A DNA stretch of 53,655 bases, from positions 1 to 53,655 of the forward strand of contig JAGIAT010000020.1 of NCBI GenBank assembly GCA_017744715.1. Direction: 5' to 3'. This document shows positions 10,271 through 19,624 of this stretch, one piece after another. The notes under the pieces are model-generated. The model had not been told where the DNA came from. It saw nothing but the letters and a program-made list of their open reading frames with translations, and ran no database searches. The stretch is from Niabella sp. Lineage in GTDB: Bacteria; Bacteroidota; Bacteroidia; Chitinophagales; Chitinophagaceae. The translations under genes were made by a program, and so were the position numbers. Position 1 is the first letter of the stretch. The number at the start of each line of letters is the position of its first letter.

Positions 10271-10869
10271 TTGTATGTATTTTATTTTTAGCATGATTTA
10301 CAAGCAAAACCGCGGGCTGGGTTGCAGCGGGCTACCCGGGAACCGGATGTGCGGCTCAGCCTGCCTGCAGTATTACAGATGCATTAAGCATATCCATATT
10401 TTTTCTTGCACAGGCCGTAAGGGAAAGCGTCCAAACAGCAATCGCAGGTCCTGGCTTTGTCATATCATTAAACATATTTATGGTACTGGTATCTGGAAAA
10501 AATATCATCCGGAAATGCGCTCATGACCGGGCTGCCGCCCTTTCAAACAGGAATAACGCTATGGAACAAATCATACAGCATAAGCAGTATAGCCACAATC
10601 CCCAAAGGAATAATTCTTTTCATATGCAAGAAATTCAAGCGATTTAAGCATTCGTAATCCGGAGATCAAAATTAAACGGCTGTTAAAAATGTCTTCAATC
10701 ATTTCTGATCAAAAACATTTCAAATTGTCTCAATTTTTAATATTTAAACAGATCTTATTAATTTACGCTGCATCTTGTAATAAACAGCGCTGTTGCTGCA
10801 GACCAGCCGCGGCTTTTAGCGTTGATTATTGCACGGGCCGGTCGCTTTCACTTTCTGAATCTTTTCCTG
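10271..10869. promoter_or_regulatory. Divergent control region between the susCD operon and the sensor kinase
   Basis: A gene-free stretch of about 600 bp separates the minus-strand susCD operon from the plus-strand kinase. The right part is AT-rich. It holds two RTGTCTCAAT-like elements (10689-10699 and 10724-10734) that recur in the leader of the second operon. TTCAAGCGATTTAA at 10634-10647 is a symmetric AANCGNTT core resembling a degraded LacI-type box. No convincing Bacteroidota -7/-33 promoter pair or gene was identified. Open frames here are shadows without family features. Confidence 0.5.
10689..10734 (+). promoter_or_regulatory. Candidate response-regulator binding site (two RTGTCTCAAT-like elements)
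   Basis: ATGTCTTCAAT (10689-10699) and ATTGTCTCAAT (10724-10734) are near-identical direct repeats, G-to-G distance 36 bp. The same word occurs upstream of the second operon as ATGTCTCAAT (22292-22301) with ATTGTTCAAA nearby. AraC-type regulators usually bind direct repeats, and the only such regulator in the window is encoded at 14079-14939. The elements lie 136-181 bp before the kinase start and about 420-465 bp before the IPT/NHL gene. Binding is inference. Confidence 0.4.
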
Positions 10870-13800
10870 ATGCACAGGGTACGTATTATTGGTTTGCTTT
10901 TTTTTATGCTGACGGCTGTCTGCGGCCGCAGCCAATCCATTTATTTCAGGCACTACGAAGTAGAGAATGGCCTCTCCCATAACTCGGTGATCGCTGCCTT
11001 GCAGGATAAAAAGGGCTTTATGTGGTTTGGCACCCCTGACGGATTGAACCGGTTTGACGGATACGCGTTTAAAATCTACCGGAGCGGAGGCTCCCGTTCA
11101 TTGGGCAGCAATGCGATCTTTTACCTGCATGAGGATAAGGCCGGAACCCTTTGGGTGGGTACGGAAAAAGGGATCTACTTCTTTGACGCCAGCGGCGAAA
11201 ACTTCACCAAACTACCCGGCTCTTCCGGCAAAACTATACGCGCCATCCAGGATGATGGCAAGGGCGATCTCTGGTTTGCTGAAGACACCGGTCTTTACCG
11301 GTATCATTTTGCAACAAAGCAGATCACGGAAACCGGCAAAGGCATCATTAAAAACAGCTCGTCCATCCTCTGCGACCGCGCCGGCACCGTTTGGATTGGT
11401 TATGGCGAAGGACGGCTGGCGCGCTATCATGCCACCACAAACCGGTTTGAAGTGTTGCCTCCCATCCCGGGTGCGGAACATAACAATTCAATTGAAAAAA
11501 TATATGAAAGCAGCGACGGCCGGTTACTGATCGGTACATCCAGGGAAGGATTAAAACGGTTTGATCCGGCCACCAAATCCTGGAGTGCCAGCCGGCTGAC
11601 GGCTTTCAACGGAAAGAAATTATTTGTAAGGGGTATTCTTCAAACCGGTACCAGCGAGTACTGGATCGCCACGGAGTCTGGCTTGTTTATATACAACAGC
11701 CGGTATGATACTGCCCGGCACATCCAAAAGATCGCCCATCATCCCTATGCCCTTTCCGATAATGCGGTTTACTCCCTGTGCAGGGATGCGGAAGGCGGCA
11801 TTTGGGCCGGCACCTATTTTGGTGGCATTAACTACCACCCGGCAGCAACACTTCATTTTGAAAAAGACTTTCCCTCACCGGGTAAACACCGGATTGCAGG
11901 TAATGTGATCCGTGAAATTACGGAAGACAACAGCGGCAATTTATGGATCGGCACAGAAGATAAGGGGCTGATAAAACTGAACGGCCACACCGGGCAATTT
12001 GAAAATTTTATTGAAAAAAAGATGAAGCCGGCCATCGCTTCCACGAACATTCACGGGCTGCTGGCAAGCGGGCGCTATCTGTATATCGGCACATTTGAAC
12101 ATGGCCTTTATATTATGGACCGGGAACGGGAACAATTACTGGCGCATTTTGAAACAGATGGTACGGGTAAAGGTATCAGCAGCAACTACATCAATATCAT
12201 CTATAAAACAAAGGCTGGTCATATTATTATCTGCACGGCTAACGGGCTGTTCCGGTATGAGGCCCATACACGGGCGTTCCTCCCCTTCAAAGGCATTCCC
12301 CAGCAGGCTTTTTATTCCGCCATCATGGAAGATCACCAGCAACATTTGTGGCTGGGTACGCATCACGAAGGCGTGTTCTATCTCAACAACCGGCAACAAC
12401 GGGTGCGGCTTTCACTGGTTGCCGGAGGAAAAGACCTGCTGAAAGAAAGCCGTATCCTCAATCTTTTTGAAGATCACCGGCAACAGTTATGGATCTGTAC
12501 CGAGAACGGGTTATATTGTATCGACCTGCTCCGGAAAACATTCCGGTTATTCAATACCAGCACAGGTTTGCCCGGCAATATGGTATATGCTATCCTTGAA
12601 GACGGGGGCCATCATATCTGGGCCAGTACGTCAATGGGGCTGGTACGTATCGATGGAGCAACCGGAGCCATTAAGGTTTTTAAAAAGACCGACGGGCTGG
12701 TGAGCGAACAGTTCAACCACCGTTCTGCATATAAAGACAGCAGCGGCCTGTTTTATTTTGGAAGCGTAAAGGGGCTGATCAGGTTTGATCCCAACCAATA
12801 CAGGATCAATCATCACATTCCCTCCATTTATTTTACAAAGCTGCAGCTTTTCAATAAGAATGTGGAGCCACAGACATCGGGCTCGCCGCTCCGTTCCTCC
12901 ATTTTAAACACCGGCAGCATCGACCTCGATTATGACCAGGCCACTCTTAGTTTTGATTTTGCAGCGCTCAGTTATACATCGCCGGACAACCTGCAATATG
13001 CCTATAAACTGGAAGGCCTTGATAAGAACTGGAATTTTATCGGCGCCGAACGCAGGGTTCATTTTAATAACCTGGCACCGGGAAAATATACTTTAAAAGT
13101 ACGCTCTACCAACAGCAGCGGGCTGTGGGTATCCAATGAAAAAGCGCTCCGGCTGCAAATCCATCCGCCTTTCTGGAAATCGCGAACGGCGTATACACTC
13201 TACGTGGTTTTTATCGTATTCTTACTTTTTAGCATCCTGAAGCTGCTGCACCGCCGGCAGGAAGAAAAACAGCGGCGGCAGATGCAGTTGTTTTCGCTGA
13301 ATAAGGAAAAAGAACTGAACCAGGCCAAGGTTGATTTTTTTACAACAGTAGCACATGAAATCCGTACGCCACTTACTCTGATAAAAGCGCCCATGGATAA
13401 GCTGTTAAAGATGGCGGGAAAAATGCCCGAAGCGGAACGGGAGCTGTCGGTAATGAACCGGAACACCGAGCGGTTACTGGCACTTACCAACCAGCTCCTG
13501 AATTTCCAGCGCGTAGAGTCTGGTAACTACGAGCTTCATGTTACCACGATCCATATGGATACCCTCGCAGAAATGATCTGGGAACGTTTTAGTCCGGCAG
13601 CTGATAAAAAAGGCATGGATTACCAGTTTCATAAAACGGGTTCCGGTATTGTTTTGTACGCCGATGAAGATGCCTGTACAAAAATCATCAGCAACCTGCT
13701 GGACAATGCAACTAAGTACGGCCACCGGCTGGTACGCTGCGAAGTAGCTGCAACCGCAGACACGAGGGCTGTCAGGATCTCCGTTTCGAATGATGGCGCC

Positions 13801-14004
13801 ATCATTTCCGCTGCCATCCGCAGCAAGATCTTTACTCCCTTTTTCCGGTCGAAAGAAGGCAGCTCTCAACCGGGTGCAGGCATCGGCTTATCGCTGGCCC
13901 GTTCATTGGCCGAACTTCACGGTGGAACGCTGGAATACCACGAGGAACAGGGTTTGAATACGTTTGTACTATTATTGCCGGCTGCTGCACAGGCAGATGC
14001 GTAA
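10870..14004 (+). CDS. HTCS-type sensor histidine kinase lacking its receiver and AraC domains
   Basis: Membrane sensor kinase of 1044 residues. The ATG giving MHRVRIIGLLFFMLTAVCG is preferred because it starts a clean signal peptide. About 13-14 Reg_prop propeller blades (GLSHNSVIAALQDKKGFMWFGT is the first) form the periplasmic sensor. They are followed by a Y_Y_Y domain (about 690-765) and a membrane helix near 772-792. The cytoplasmic part has HisKA with His829 in AHEIRTPLTL, an N-box NLLDNATKYG near 945 and a G-box GAGIGLSLA near 1001. Hybrid two-component regulators normally continue into receiver and AraC domains. This one stops after the ATPase domain, and those domains are encoded separately at 14079-14939 in the opposite direction. 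Confidence 0.93.
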   Translation: MHRVRIIGLLFFMLTAVCGRSQSIYFRHYEVENGLSHNSVIAALQDKKGFMWFGTPDGLNRFDGYAFKIYRSGGSRSLGSNAIFYLHEDKAGTLWVGTEKGIYFFDASGENFTKLPGSSGKTIRAIQDDGKGDLWFAEDTGLYRYHFATKQITETGKGIIKNSSSILCDRAGTVWIGYGEGRLARYHATTNRFEVLPPIPGAEHNNSIEKIYESSDGRLLIGTSREGLKRFDPATKSWSASRLTAFNGKKLFVRGILQTGTSEYWIATESGLFIYNSRYDTARHIQKIAHHPYALSDNAVYSLCRDAEGGIWAGTYFGGINYHPAATLHFEKDFPSPGKHRIAGNVIREITEDNSGNLWIGTEDKGLIKLNGHTGQFENFIEKKMKPAIASTNIHGLLASGRYLYIGTFEHGLYIMDREREQLLAHFETDGTGKGISSNYINIIYKTKAGHIIICTANGLFRYEAHTRAFLPFKGIPQQAFYSAIMEDHQQHLWLGTHHEGVFYLNNRQQRVRLSLVAGGKDLLKESRILNLFEDHRQQLWICTENGLYCIDLLRKTFRLFNTSTGLPGNMVYAILEDGGHHIWASTSMGLVRIDGATGAIKVFKKTDGLVSEQFNHRSAYKDSSGLFYFGSVKGLIRFDPNQYRINHHIPSIYFTKLQLFNKNVEPQTSGSPLRSSILNTGSIDLDYDQATLSFDFAALSYTSPDNLQYAYKLEGLDKNWNFIGAERRVHFNNLAPGKYTLKVRSTNSSGLWVSNEKALRLQIHPPFWKSRTAYTLYVVFIVFLLFSILKLLHRRQEEKQRRQMQLFSLNKEKELNQAKVDFFTTVAHEIRTPLTLIKAPMDKLLKMAGKMPEAERELSVMNRNTERLLALTNQLLNFQRVESGNYELHVTTIHMDTLAEMIWERFSPAADKKGMDYQFHKTGSGIVLYADEDACTKIISNLLDNATKYGHRLVRCEVAATADTRAVRISVSNDGAIISAAIRSKIFTPFFRSKEGSSQPGAGIGLSLARSLAELHGGTLEYHEEQGLNTFVLLLPAAAQADA

Positions 14005-14078
14005 GGATCACACAAGCCTGTTTTACATTTTTCAACCTACCGCTTCAAAAAACCGTCACAAAGGCGCTATTTACTCTA

Positions 14079-14939
14079 TTATGTGTCTTTGAACTTGTTA
14101 AAAGTACCGGATACTTTTTCAATATAATCCGCCGGGGTCATTTTAAATTGCTTCAGAAAGTTCCGTTTGAACTGGCTGGAAGAATTATAACCCACCAGCT
14201 CGGCTACTTCGTTGATGCGGTGGTTTCCTTCACTGATAAGTGCGGCTGCTTTTTTCAAACGGGTCAGGTTAATGATATCATAAGGCGCCAGGCCGGAAAT
14301 AGACTTGATCTTGCGGTACAAGGTTGGCCGGCTCATATTCATCCCCTGTGCCAGCAATTCCACATCCAGGTTGGGATCATCCAGATTGCGCACAATCAAT
14401 GCATGCAGGGTTTCCAAAAACTCCATATCCATTTTTGAGTAGGCCATACTGCTGATATGTGCCATGGGCGATCTGGCATAAAATGTTTTCAGCCGGGCGC
14501 GTCCTTCCAGCAGGTTTTCCATCTGGGCATACAGGTGCTCCAGCGAGAATGGTTTTTCAATATATGCATCTGCCCCGGTCTTCAACCCCTGGATCTTCGA
14601 TTGCAGGGTATCTTTCGCGGTTAGCAGGATCAAAGGAATATGGCTGTATTCCACGCCGGATTTGATCTTCTCGCAAAATTCAAAACCATCCATATGCGGC
14701 ATCATTACATCACTGATGATGAGCTGCACCAGCTCCGCATCCAGTATCGTGCATGCCTCCCGGCCATCGCGTGCTGTTAATACGGTATAATGATCCTTCA
14801 GATCCGCGGCAAGGTAATCGAGTATTTCTTCATTGTCGTCAACCAGCAGTATAACCGGCTGCAGTTCTTTTTGCTCGGTAATCCATTCTTCCATTTCAAG
14901 ATATTTCCCGTAATTTATTTCTGGCGTTGCAATTTTCAT
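14079..14939 (-). CDS. Response regulator with receiver and AraC-type HTH domains (detached HTCS output half)
   Basis: Cytoplasmic regulator of 286 residues. A receiver domain (about 26-140) carries the acidic pair Asp34-Asp35, phospho-acceptor Asp77 in SDVMMPHMDG and Lys129 in YIEKPFS. An AraC-type double HTH follows (about 194-281, MSRPTLYRKIKSISGLAPYDI and NEVAELVGYNSSSQFKRNF). This is exactly the C-terminal half of an HTCS. The gene faces the kinase gene tail to tail, 74 bp apart, and lies 173 bp behind the GH92 gene on the same strand, so it may be the last gene of that operon. The frame stays open upstream to 15101, but ATG 14939 (MKIATPEINYG) or 14891 fits the domain boundary. Confidence 0.88.
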   Translation of the reverse strand: MKIATPEINYGKYLEMEEWITEQKELQPVILLVDDNEEILDYLAADLKDHYTVLTARDGREACTILDAELVQLIISDVMMPHMDGFEFCEKIKSGVEYSHIPLILLTAKDTLQSKIQGLKTGADAYIEKPFSLEHLYAQMENLLEGRARLKTFYARSPMAHISSMAYSKMDMEFLETLHALIVRNLDDPNLDVELLAQGMNMSRPTLYRKIKSISGLAPYDIINLTRLKKAAALISEGNHRINEVAELVGYNSSSQFKRNFLKQFKMTPADYIEKVSGTFNKFKDT

Positions 14940-15112
14940 CCCAATAACCCTGTAAATTACAAAAACGCCGGGATTCTTCCAAGACGGGACCTTTCCCACC
15001 GATATTCGATTTGTTCGCTGATCTACGCAGATCCTTTCTTTTGCGAAATCTGCAGGATTTTTCCCCGCCGAACTACGCTGATTTTCCCTTTGCACCAACA
15101 TCTATTCCCTTC
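14940..15112. repeat. Leader with degenerate CGCTGATCTACGCAGATC-like repeats
   Basis: The gap between the GH92 stop and the response-regulator start contains imperfect repeats of an ACGCAGAT / ATCTGC word, for example CGCTGATCTACGCAGATC (15016-15033), then GAAATCTGCAGGATTTTTCC and AACTACGCTGATTTTCC. Such CGCAGATTTACGCAGAT-type low-complexity repeats are scattered between genes in many bacteria. No terminator was seen, so read-through from GH92 into the regulator is possible. Confidence 0.45.
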
Positions 15113-17395
15113 CTATAAACCCCGGGAAACGGAAAACGGCTGATCCGTTTTATCCAGTCCTCTTTTTTTGTTGGGGGTTGCACTCATCGTAAAGGACAAA
15201 CGCCCCCCTTTAACAATATCCTGATAGGTGATAAAATTTTTTGAATACGGTTTGCCGTTGAGCATTGCCTGGCCGATGTATACATGATTATCTGAATTGT
15301 GCTGCGCCTCGATAATGAATTGCTTTCCATTTTCGAGTGTGATGGTCGCCTTCCTAAACAACGGGCTTCCGATCACATACTCGTTCGTACCCGGTGTAAC
15401 GCTGTACAATCCAAGGGCGCTTAATACAAACCAGGAGGAGGTCTGTCCCTGGTCCTCATCACCGGGATAACCGTTCTCCGAAGCGTTGTACAACCGTTTC
15501 ATTACTTCGCGCGCATGGCACTGGGCTTTCCACGGCTCATTGGCATAGTTATACAGGTATACCATATGCTGTATAGGCTGGTTGCCGTGTGCGTACTGAC
15601 CCATATCTGCCATCACCATCTCCGTCATTTCATGGATCAATCCGCCGTACGTACCCACTTTAACCGTATTGGGCACAGAAAAAACTGAGTCCAGTTTTGC
15701 GGTAAAGCGCCGGTCGCCTCCCAGCAATTGCTTCAACCCGGCAATATCATGAAATACAGACCATACCCAATGCCAGGCATTGCCTTCGGTGTACGGGCCG
15801 CCCCATTCCGTAGGATCAAAATTTTTCACCCAATTTCCATCGGCGTCTTTCCCCAGCATAAATCCCCTGCCGGGCTCATACACATTTTTATAGTTAAACA
15901 TCTTTGCACCAAACAGGTCCATATATTTTTTGCTGCCAATAGCTTTTGCCAGGTAATACCCGCAAAAATCATCATAGGCATATTCCAGCGTTTTAGCCGT
16001 AGCCTCCCGGTACTTGGGATAAGGCACATACCCTATTTCATTGTATTCTTTATACCCGTCCCGGCCATTCGCCGGCCCCCAGGGCCCTTTGTGGTTAGCC
16101 TCGTGTGCATAGGCTTCCAGTGCTTTTACAGGATCAAAGGAGTGAATACCTTTTGCCCAGGCATCCGCTAACAGGGAGATGGCATGGTTGCCGATCATAC
16201 TTCCCTGCTCATTGGGAAAAGACCAGGAAGGCAGCCAGCCGCATTGCGCCTGTGCATCGAGCAACGCACTTACATAACGGCCATGCATGGCAGGATGCAG
16301 CAGTGCATTTAACGGAAACTGTGCCCGGAACGTGTCCCAGAAACCGGTATCTGTAAACAGGTACCCTTTATGAACGGTACCGTCATACGGACTGAAATAA
16401 TACGGATTGCCCGCCTGGTCCAATTCATAAAATTTGCGCGCAAACAGGCTTGCCCTGAAAAAACAGGAATAGAACGTGGCCTTATCCGCTTCGGAATCGC
16501 CTTCAACCAGGATCTTTGACAGGTGCTCGTTCCACACCTTTGCCGCCCGCTCCTTTGTTTGTTCCAAGGTTTGATCTGCGCCTAATTCGGTATCAAGATT
16601 GCGTACGGCTTGTTCCGGGCTGATATAGGAAGAAGCTACTTTTGCCTGCACGGTTACACCATCTGCAAACCGGATATAAGCACCCTGGCCCAATCCTTCA
16701 GCTTTTTCGCTGCCGGCAGTGATACTGCCCGTGCGGTTCTCCCAGGTGCCATACGCCGTAAAAGGACGATCAAACCGGATTACAAAAAAGCTCTTCCAGC
16801 CCTTTTGAAAACCGTGGCCATTATTCACATATCCCGTGATGGTGTTCGTCTCCGGATGGATTTCCACACCACTCAACCCGGTATAGCCATCCAGTACCAG
16901 GAAACTTTTATGTCCTTCGGGAAAACGGAACCGCAGGTGCACACCTCTTTCCGTGGGCGACATTTCTGTAGTAATATTATTTTCCAGCGCTACTTTGTAA
17001 TAATGCGGCCGGGCAATCTCTTTCTCATGACGAAATACTGCCGCCCGGTCGTGCTCATTTACTACAAGATTATCCACTACCGGCATCAGGGAAAAAACGG
17101 CATAGTCATTGGTCCAGGAACTGCATTGGTGTGCCTGCTGAAATCCCCGTATCGTATTTTTTGAGTACTGATACTTCCAGCCATCGCCATTGCGCCCCGT
17201 CTGCGCCGTCCAGGTGTGCATCCCAAAAGGCAGGGCCGTTGTCGGGTATGTATTGCCCCGGGTAAGCTCGTGCACCGAGTTGGTTCCCTGCAAGGTGTTT
17301 ACATATTGAACAAGCTGACGGGGTTGCGCAAACAGGGTGCCTGCCGCCACCGCTGCAATACATCCTGTAAAAAAAAGTTCTTTCAACATCTTCAT
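15113..17395 (-). CDS. GH92-family alpha-mannosidase, secreted
   Basis: Exo-acting, calcium-dependent inverting alpha-mannosidase family of 760 residues. ATG 17395 gives MKMLKELFFTGCIAAVAAG and a clear signal peptide; the frame is open further upstream but without one. GH92 hallmarks are GTNSVHELTRGNTYPTTALP near the N-terminus and YTEGNAWHW containing Glu537, the expected acid. GDEDQGQTSSW contains Asp646 and Asp648, the expected base pair, and SALGLYSVTPG follows. The spacing of these residues equals that known for GH92 (Glu533/Asp642/Asp644 in BT3990). It starts 74 bp after the GH127-like stop. Linkage specificity is not predictable. Confidence 0.93.
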   Translation of the reverse strand: MKMLKELFFTGCIAAVAAGTLFAQPRQLVQYVNTLQGTNSVHELTRGNTYPTTALPFGMHTWTAQTGRNGDGWKYQYSKNTIRGFQQAHQCSSWTNDYAVFSLMPVVDNLVVNEHDRAAVFRHEKEIARPHYYKVALENNITTEMSPTERGVHLRFRFPEGHKSFLVLDGYTGLSGVEIHPETNTITGYVNNGHGFQKGWKSFFVIRFDRPFTAYGTWENRTGSITAGSEKAEGLGQGAYIRFADGVTVQAKVASSYISPEQAVRNLDTELGADQTLEQTKERAAKVWNEHLSKILVEGDSEADKATFYSCFFRASLFARKFYELDQAGNPYYFSPYDGTVHKGYLFTDTGFWDTFRAQFPLNALLHPAMHGRYVSALLDAQAQCGWLPSWSFPNEQGSMIGNHAISLLADAWAKGIHSFDPVKALEAYAHEANHKGPWGPANGRDGYKEYNEIGYVPYPKYREATAKTLEYAYDDFCGYYLAKAIGSKKYMDLFGAKMFNYKNVYEPGRGFMLGKDADGNWVKNFDPTEWGGPYTEGNAWHWVWSVFHDIAGLKQLLGGDRRFTAKLDSVFSVPNTVKVGTYGGLIHEMTEMVMADMGQYAHGNQPIQHMVYLYNYANEPWKAQCHAREVMKRLYNASENGYPGDEDQGQTSSWFVLSALGLYSVTPGTNEYVIGSPLFRKATITLENGKQFIIEAQHNSDNHVYIGQAMLNGKPYSKNFITYQDIVKGGRLSFTMSATPNKKRGLDKTDQPFSVSRGL

Positions 17396-17469
17396 ACGAA
17401 TAACCGATTTTAAAACCATACGCTGTGCAGCTACACCTGCATTAACGTATTTCAAAAATACAACAGCCA

Positions 17470-19500
17470 TCAATATACCGGGAACTGTGCAACCCGCAGC
17501 TGTGTAGCACCATAAGGAACCAGGATGATGGAGTCTTCCTTATCCAGGTGCAGGCCATAGGTAACACTGTAAGGCAGGGGCCCGGCCGATTCATTGTACA
17601 ACTGCCAGCGTTTGAAGCGCTTTCCGGTTGCCTTAATGGATATGGGTACGGCTGAAAGCGTCCAGGGATAGTTATCTGTAAGTGCGGACTGCTCTACCTT
17701 AAAATGTTCGTTCAGTTGTGCTTCTGATAAATCGGGCAATCCGTAATTCCAGGGAGTAAGCGGACGTATTTCATAATAGCTTGCTCCGTTTTCAACCGGG
17801 TCCTGCGTATTGGTGATCAGCTTTTTTTCTGTACCGATCTTTAACGCATAGGTAAGCGGCCCGCGCTGAATGGAAACCGAGTTCTGCTGCCAGGTATCTT
17901 TCCGTATGCGCATGGGCAGTTCCAGCGTTACCACATCGCCGTTTTTCCATTCCCGGTCGATCTTTACAACCGTATTGCCCTTTTCATTTTGATAGGTAGC
18001 ACCGTTTATTTTAATATGCGCTTCTCTGCACCAGGCGGGCACCCGGAGGTAAAACGGGAAACGGGTTGTATGGCGGCTCTTTGTTTCCAGCACAAACCGG
18101 ATCGATGCGTCAAAGGGATACGTTGTTTGCTCTTTAAACGTAATTTCAGTACCATCCGCCACTTTTGCGGTAACCGCGGAAGGCGCATAAACCAGTGCCG
18201 CCAGGCCTTTATCGGCGGTGGCATACCAGAGATTCTGGGTAAATTTCGGCCATCCCTGATGCATATTCGAGGTGCAGCAGGCATAACCGGTCAGTAATCC
18301 ATAGCAGATATCCGCTCCATCATGATCTACACTAAAATTACGCATATGCCGGGTCACCATCACCTGGTTGGCCTGCTGGTAATACTGCCGGTTCATAAAC
18401 TGTTCGTCAATCTGCGCGGGTAATGCGTTAAAGGCTACCTGTTCCAGGCGATCGGCATAGGTTACCGCCCCGGTGATCCTTAAAATGCTTTCGAGCGAAA
18501 ACATCATTTCTACGGCCGTACACAGTTCCGAACCAAACACCGGGTCATTACCATGCAGGGCTTCATCACCCCCGAACAGTCCGTTTGCCAGGCCATTGTA
18601 TGTACGCAGATCCCTGAATCCTTTATCCACCGCATCCAGGTAGGAGGCTTCCGGCCTGCGCTGGTAATAGATCACCGGTTCTTTGATCCCCTGCGCCAGA
18701 TTTACACAATGGATACTGCCCGGCCTGCTTAACAGATCGGTATTTAAAAAAGCATGGCTATAATCAAAGGTTTGTTTATGAATCAGGTCTGCAAGCTCCA
18801 GCAGGAAAGCATCACCGGTTATGTCATACAGCCAAAGCACCACCATCAGGTTATCGCCTGCCCGGTACCGGGCCCAGAAGGTCCAGTGATCCAGCGGGTG
18901 TTGCGGCAGGGTTTTCAGCTGGTAACGGAAATAAGCCGTCATCAGCCGGATGACCCGCTGATCGCCGGTTGCCGCATAATATTGCTTCAATACTTTCAGC
19001 ATTACCATCTTGGGCCACCAGTCTCGGCTGTTATCGCGCTGGATGCCCTGCTCTGCAGGATAGTCCTTAGCCGGACCAAAATAACCATCCGGTTGCAGGC
19101 TGTTCAACGACCATTCTACCCAGGGTTTCACCTTTGCGATCAGTTGCTTATCTTTTAACAGGTAAGCAAGGGGCAGCAGGCCGTCAATCCAGTAAGGTCC
19201 CCGCTCCCATTGATCGCCATCACCGCCCAGCCAGCCATTGCGGGCGCCCATTACCTGGGGATATAACTGGTCCAGCTTTCCGGTGGCCCCGTTCCTTTGC
19301 CGCACGAGCATCTCCTTCAGCCATCCTTCCGGCGCTATGGCCCCGATCGGCAATTCTAAAAACTGAAGCGGCTGTAGCGGTGCCCTGTTGTTCAGGTAAG
19401 GCAGCGCTTTGGTTGCCTGGCCCCCGGAAGCGTAAAAAAAACAAAGGGCTGTTAGCAGGCTGCCCAGCCTTTTCCATATCCTGTATTTTTTGCAGCTCAT
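17470..19500 (-). CDS. GH127-like (DUF1680) beta-L-arabinofuranosidase, secreted
   Basis: Retaining glycosidase of 676 residues in the GH127/DUF1680 group, whose members remove beta-L-arabinofuranose using a cysteine nucleophile held by zinc. ATG 19500 begins MSCKKYRIWKRLGSLLTALC, a signal peptide. Conserved features are Glu325-x-Cys327 in GSELCTAVEM and Cys408-Cys409 in YACCTSNMHQGWPKF. Together they form the Zn-cysteine cluster, with Cys408 the expected nucleophile. Glu313 in GGDEAL is a candidate acid/base. It lies between the glutaminase-A-like gene and GH92 in one operon. Related families (GH137/142/146) share parts of this fold, so exact specificity is open. Confidence 0.85.
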   Translation of the reverse strand: MSCKKYRIWKRLGSLLTALCFFYASGGQATKALPYLNNRAPLQPLQFLELPIGAIAPEGWLKEMLVRQRNGATGKLDQLYPQVMGARNGWLGGDGDQWERGPYWIDGLLPLAYLLKDKQLIAKVKPWVEWSLNSLQPDGYFGPAKDYPAEQGIQRDNSRDWWPKMVMLKVLKQYYAATGDQRVIRLMTAYFRYQLKTLPQHPLDHWTFWARYRAGDNLMVVLWLYDITGDAFLLELADLIHKQTFDYSHAFLNTDLLSRPGSIHCVNLAQGIKEPVIYYQRRPEASYLDAVDKGFRDLRTYNGLANGLFGGDEALHGNDPVFGSELCTAVEMMFSLESILRITGAVTYADRLEQVAFNALPAQIDEQFMNRQYYQQANQVMVTRHMRNFSVDHDGADICYGLLTGYACCTSNMHQGWPKFTQNLWYATADKGLAALVYAPSAVTAKVADGTEITFKEQTTYPFDASIRFVLETKSRHTTRFPFYLRVPAWCREAHIKINGATYQNEKGNTVVKIDREWKNGDVVTLELPMRIRKDTWQQNSVSIQRGPLTYALKIGTEKKLITNTQDPVENGASYYEIRPLTPWNYGLPDLSEAQLNEHFKVEQSALTDNYPWTLSAVPISIKATGKRFKRWQLYNESAGPLPYSVTYGLHLDKEDSIILVPYGATQLRVAQFPVY

Positions 19501-19624
19501 ATTGAATCGATAAAGGAAAAGCAACCGGTTACATATTGCCGGTTGCTTTAAATTTGAAAATAGGATTACCGGTACAACGGGCACCTGCAGCTGTTGCTGC
19601 CATTTCAAAATTGGTGTACCTGCC

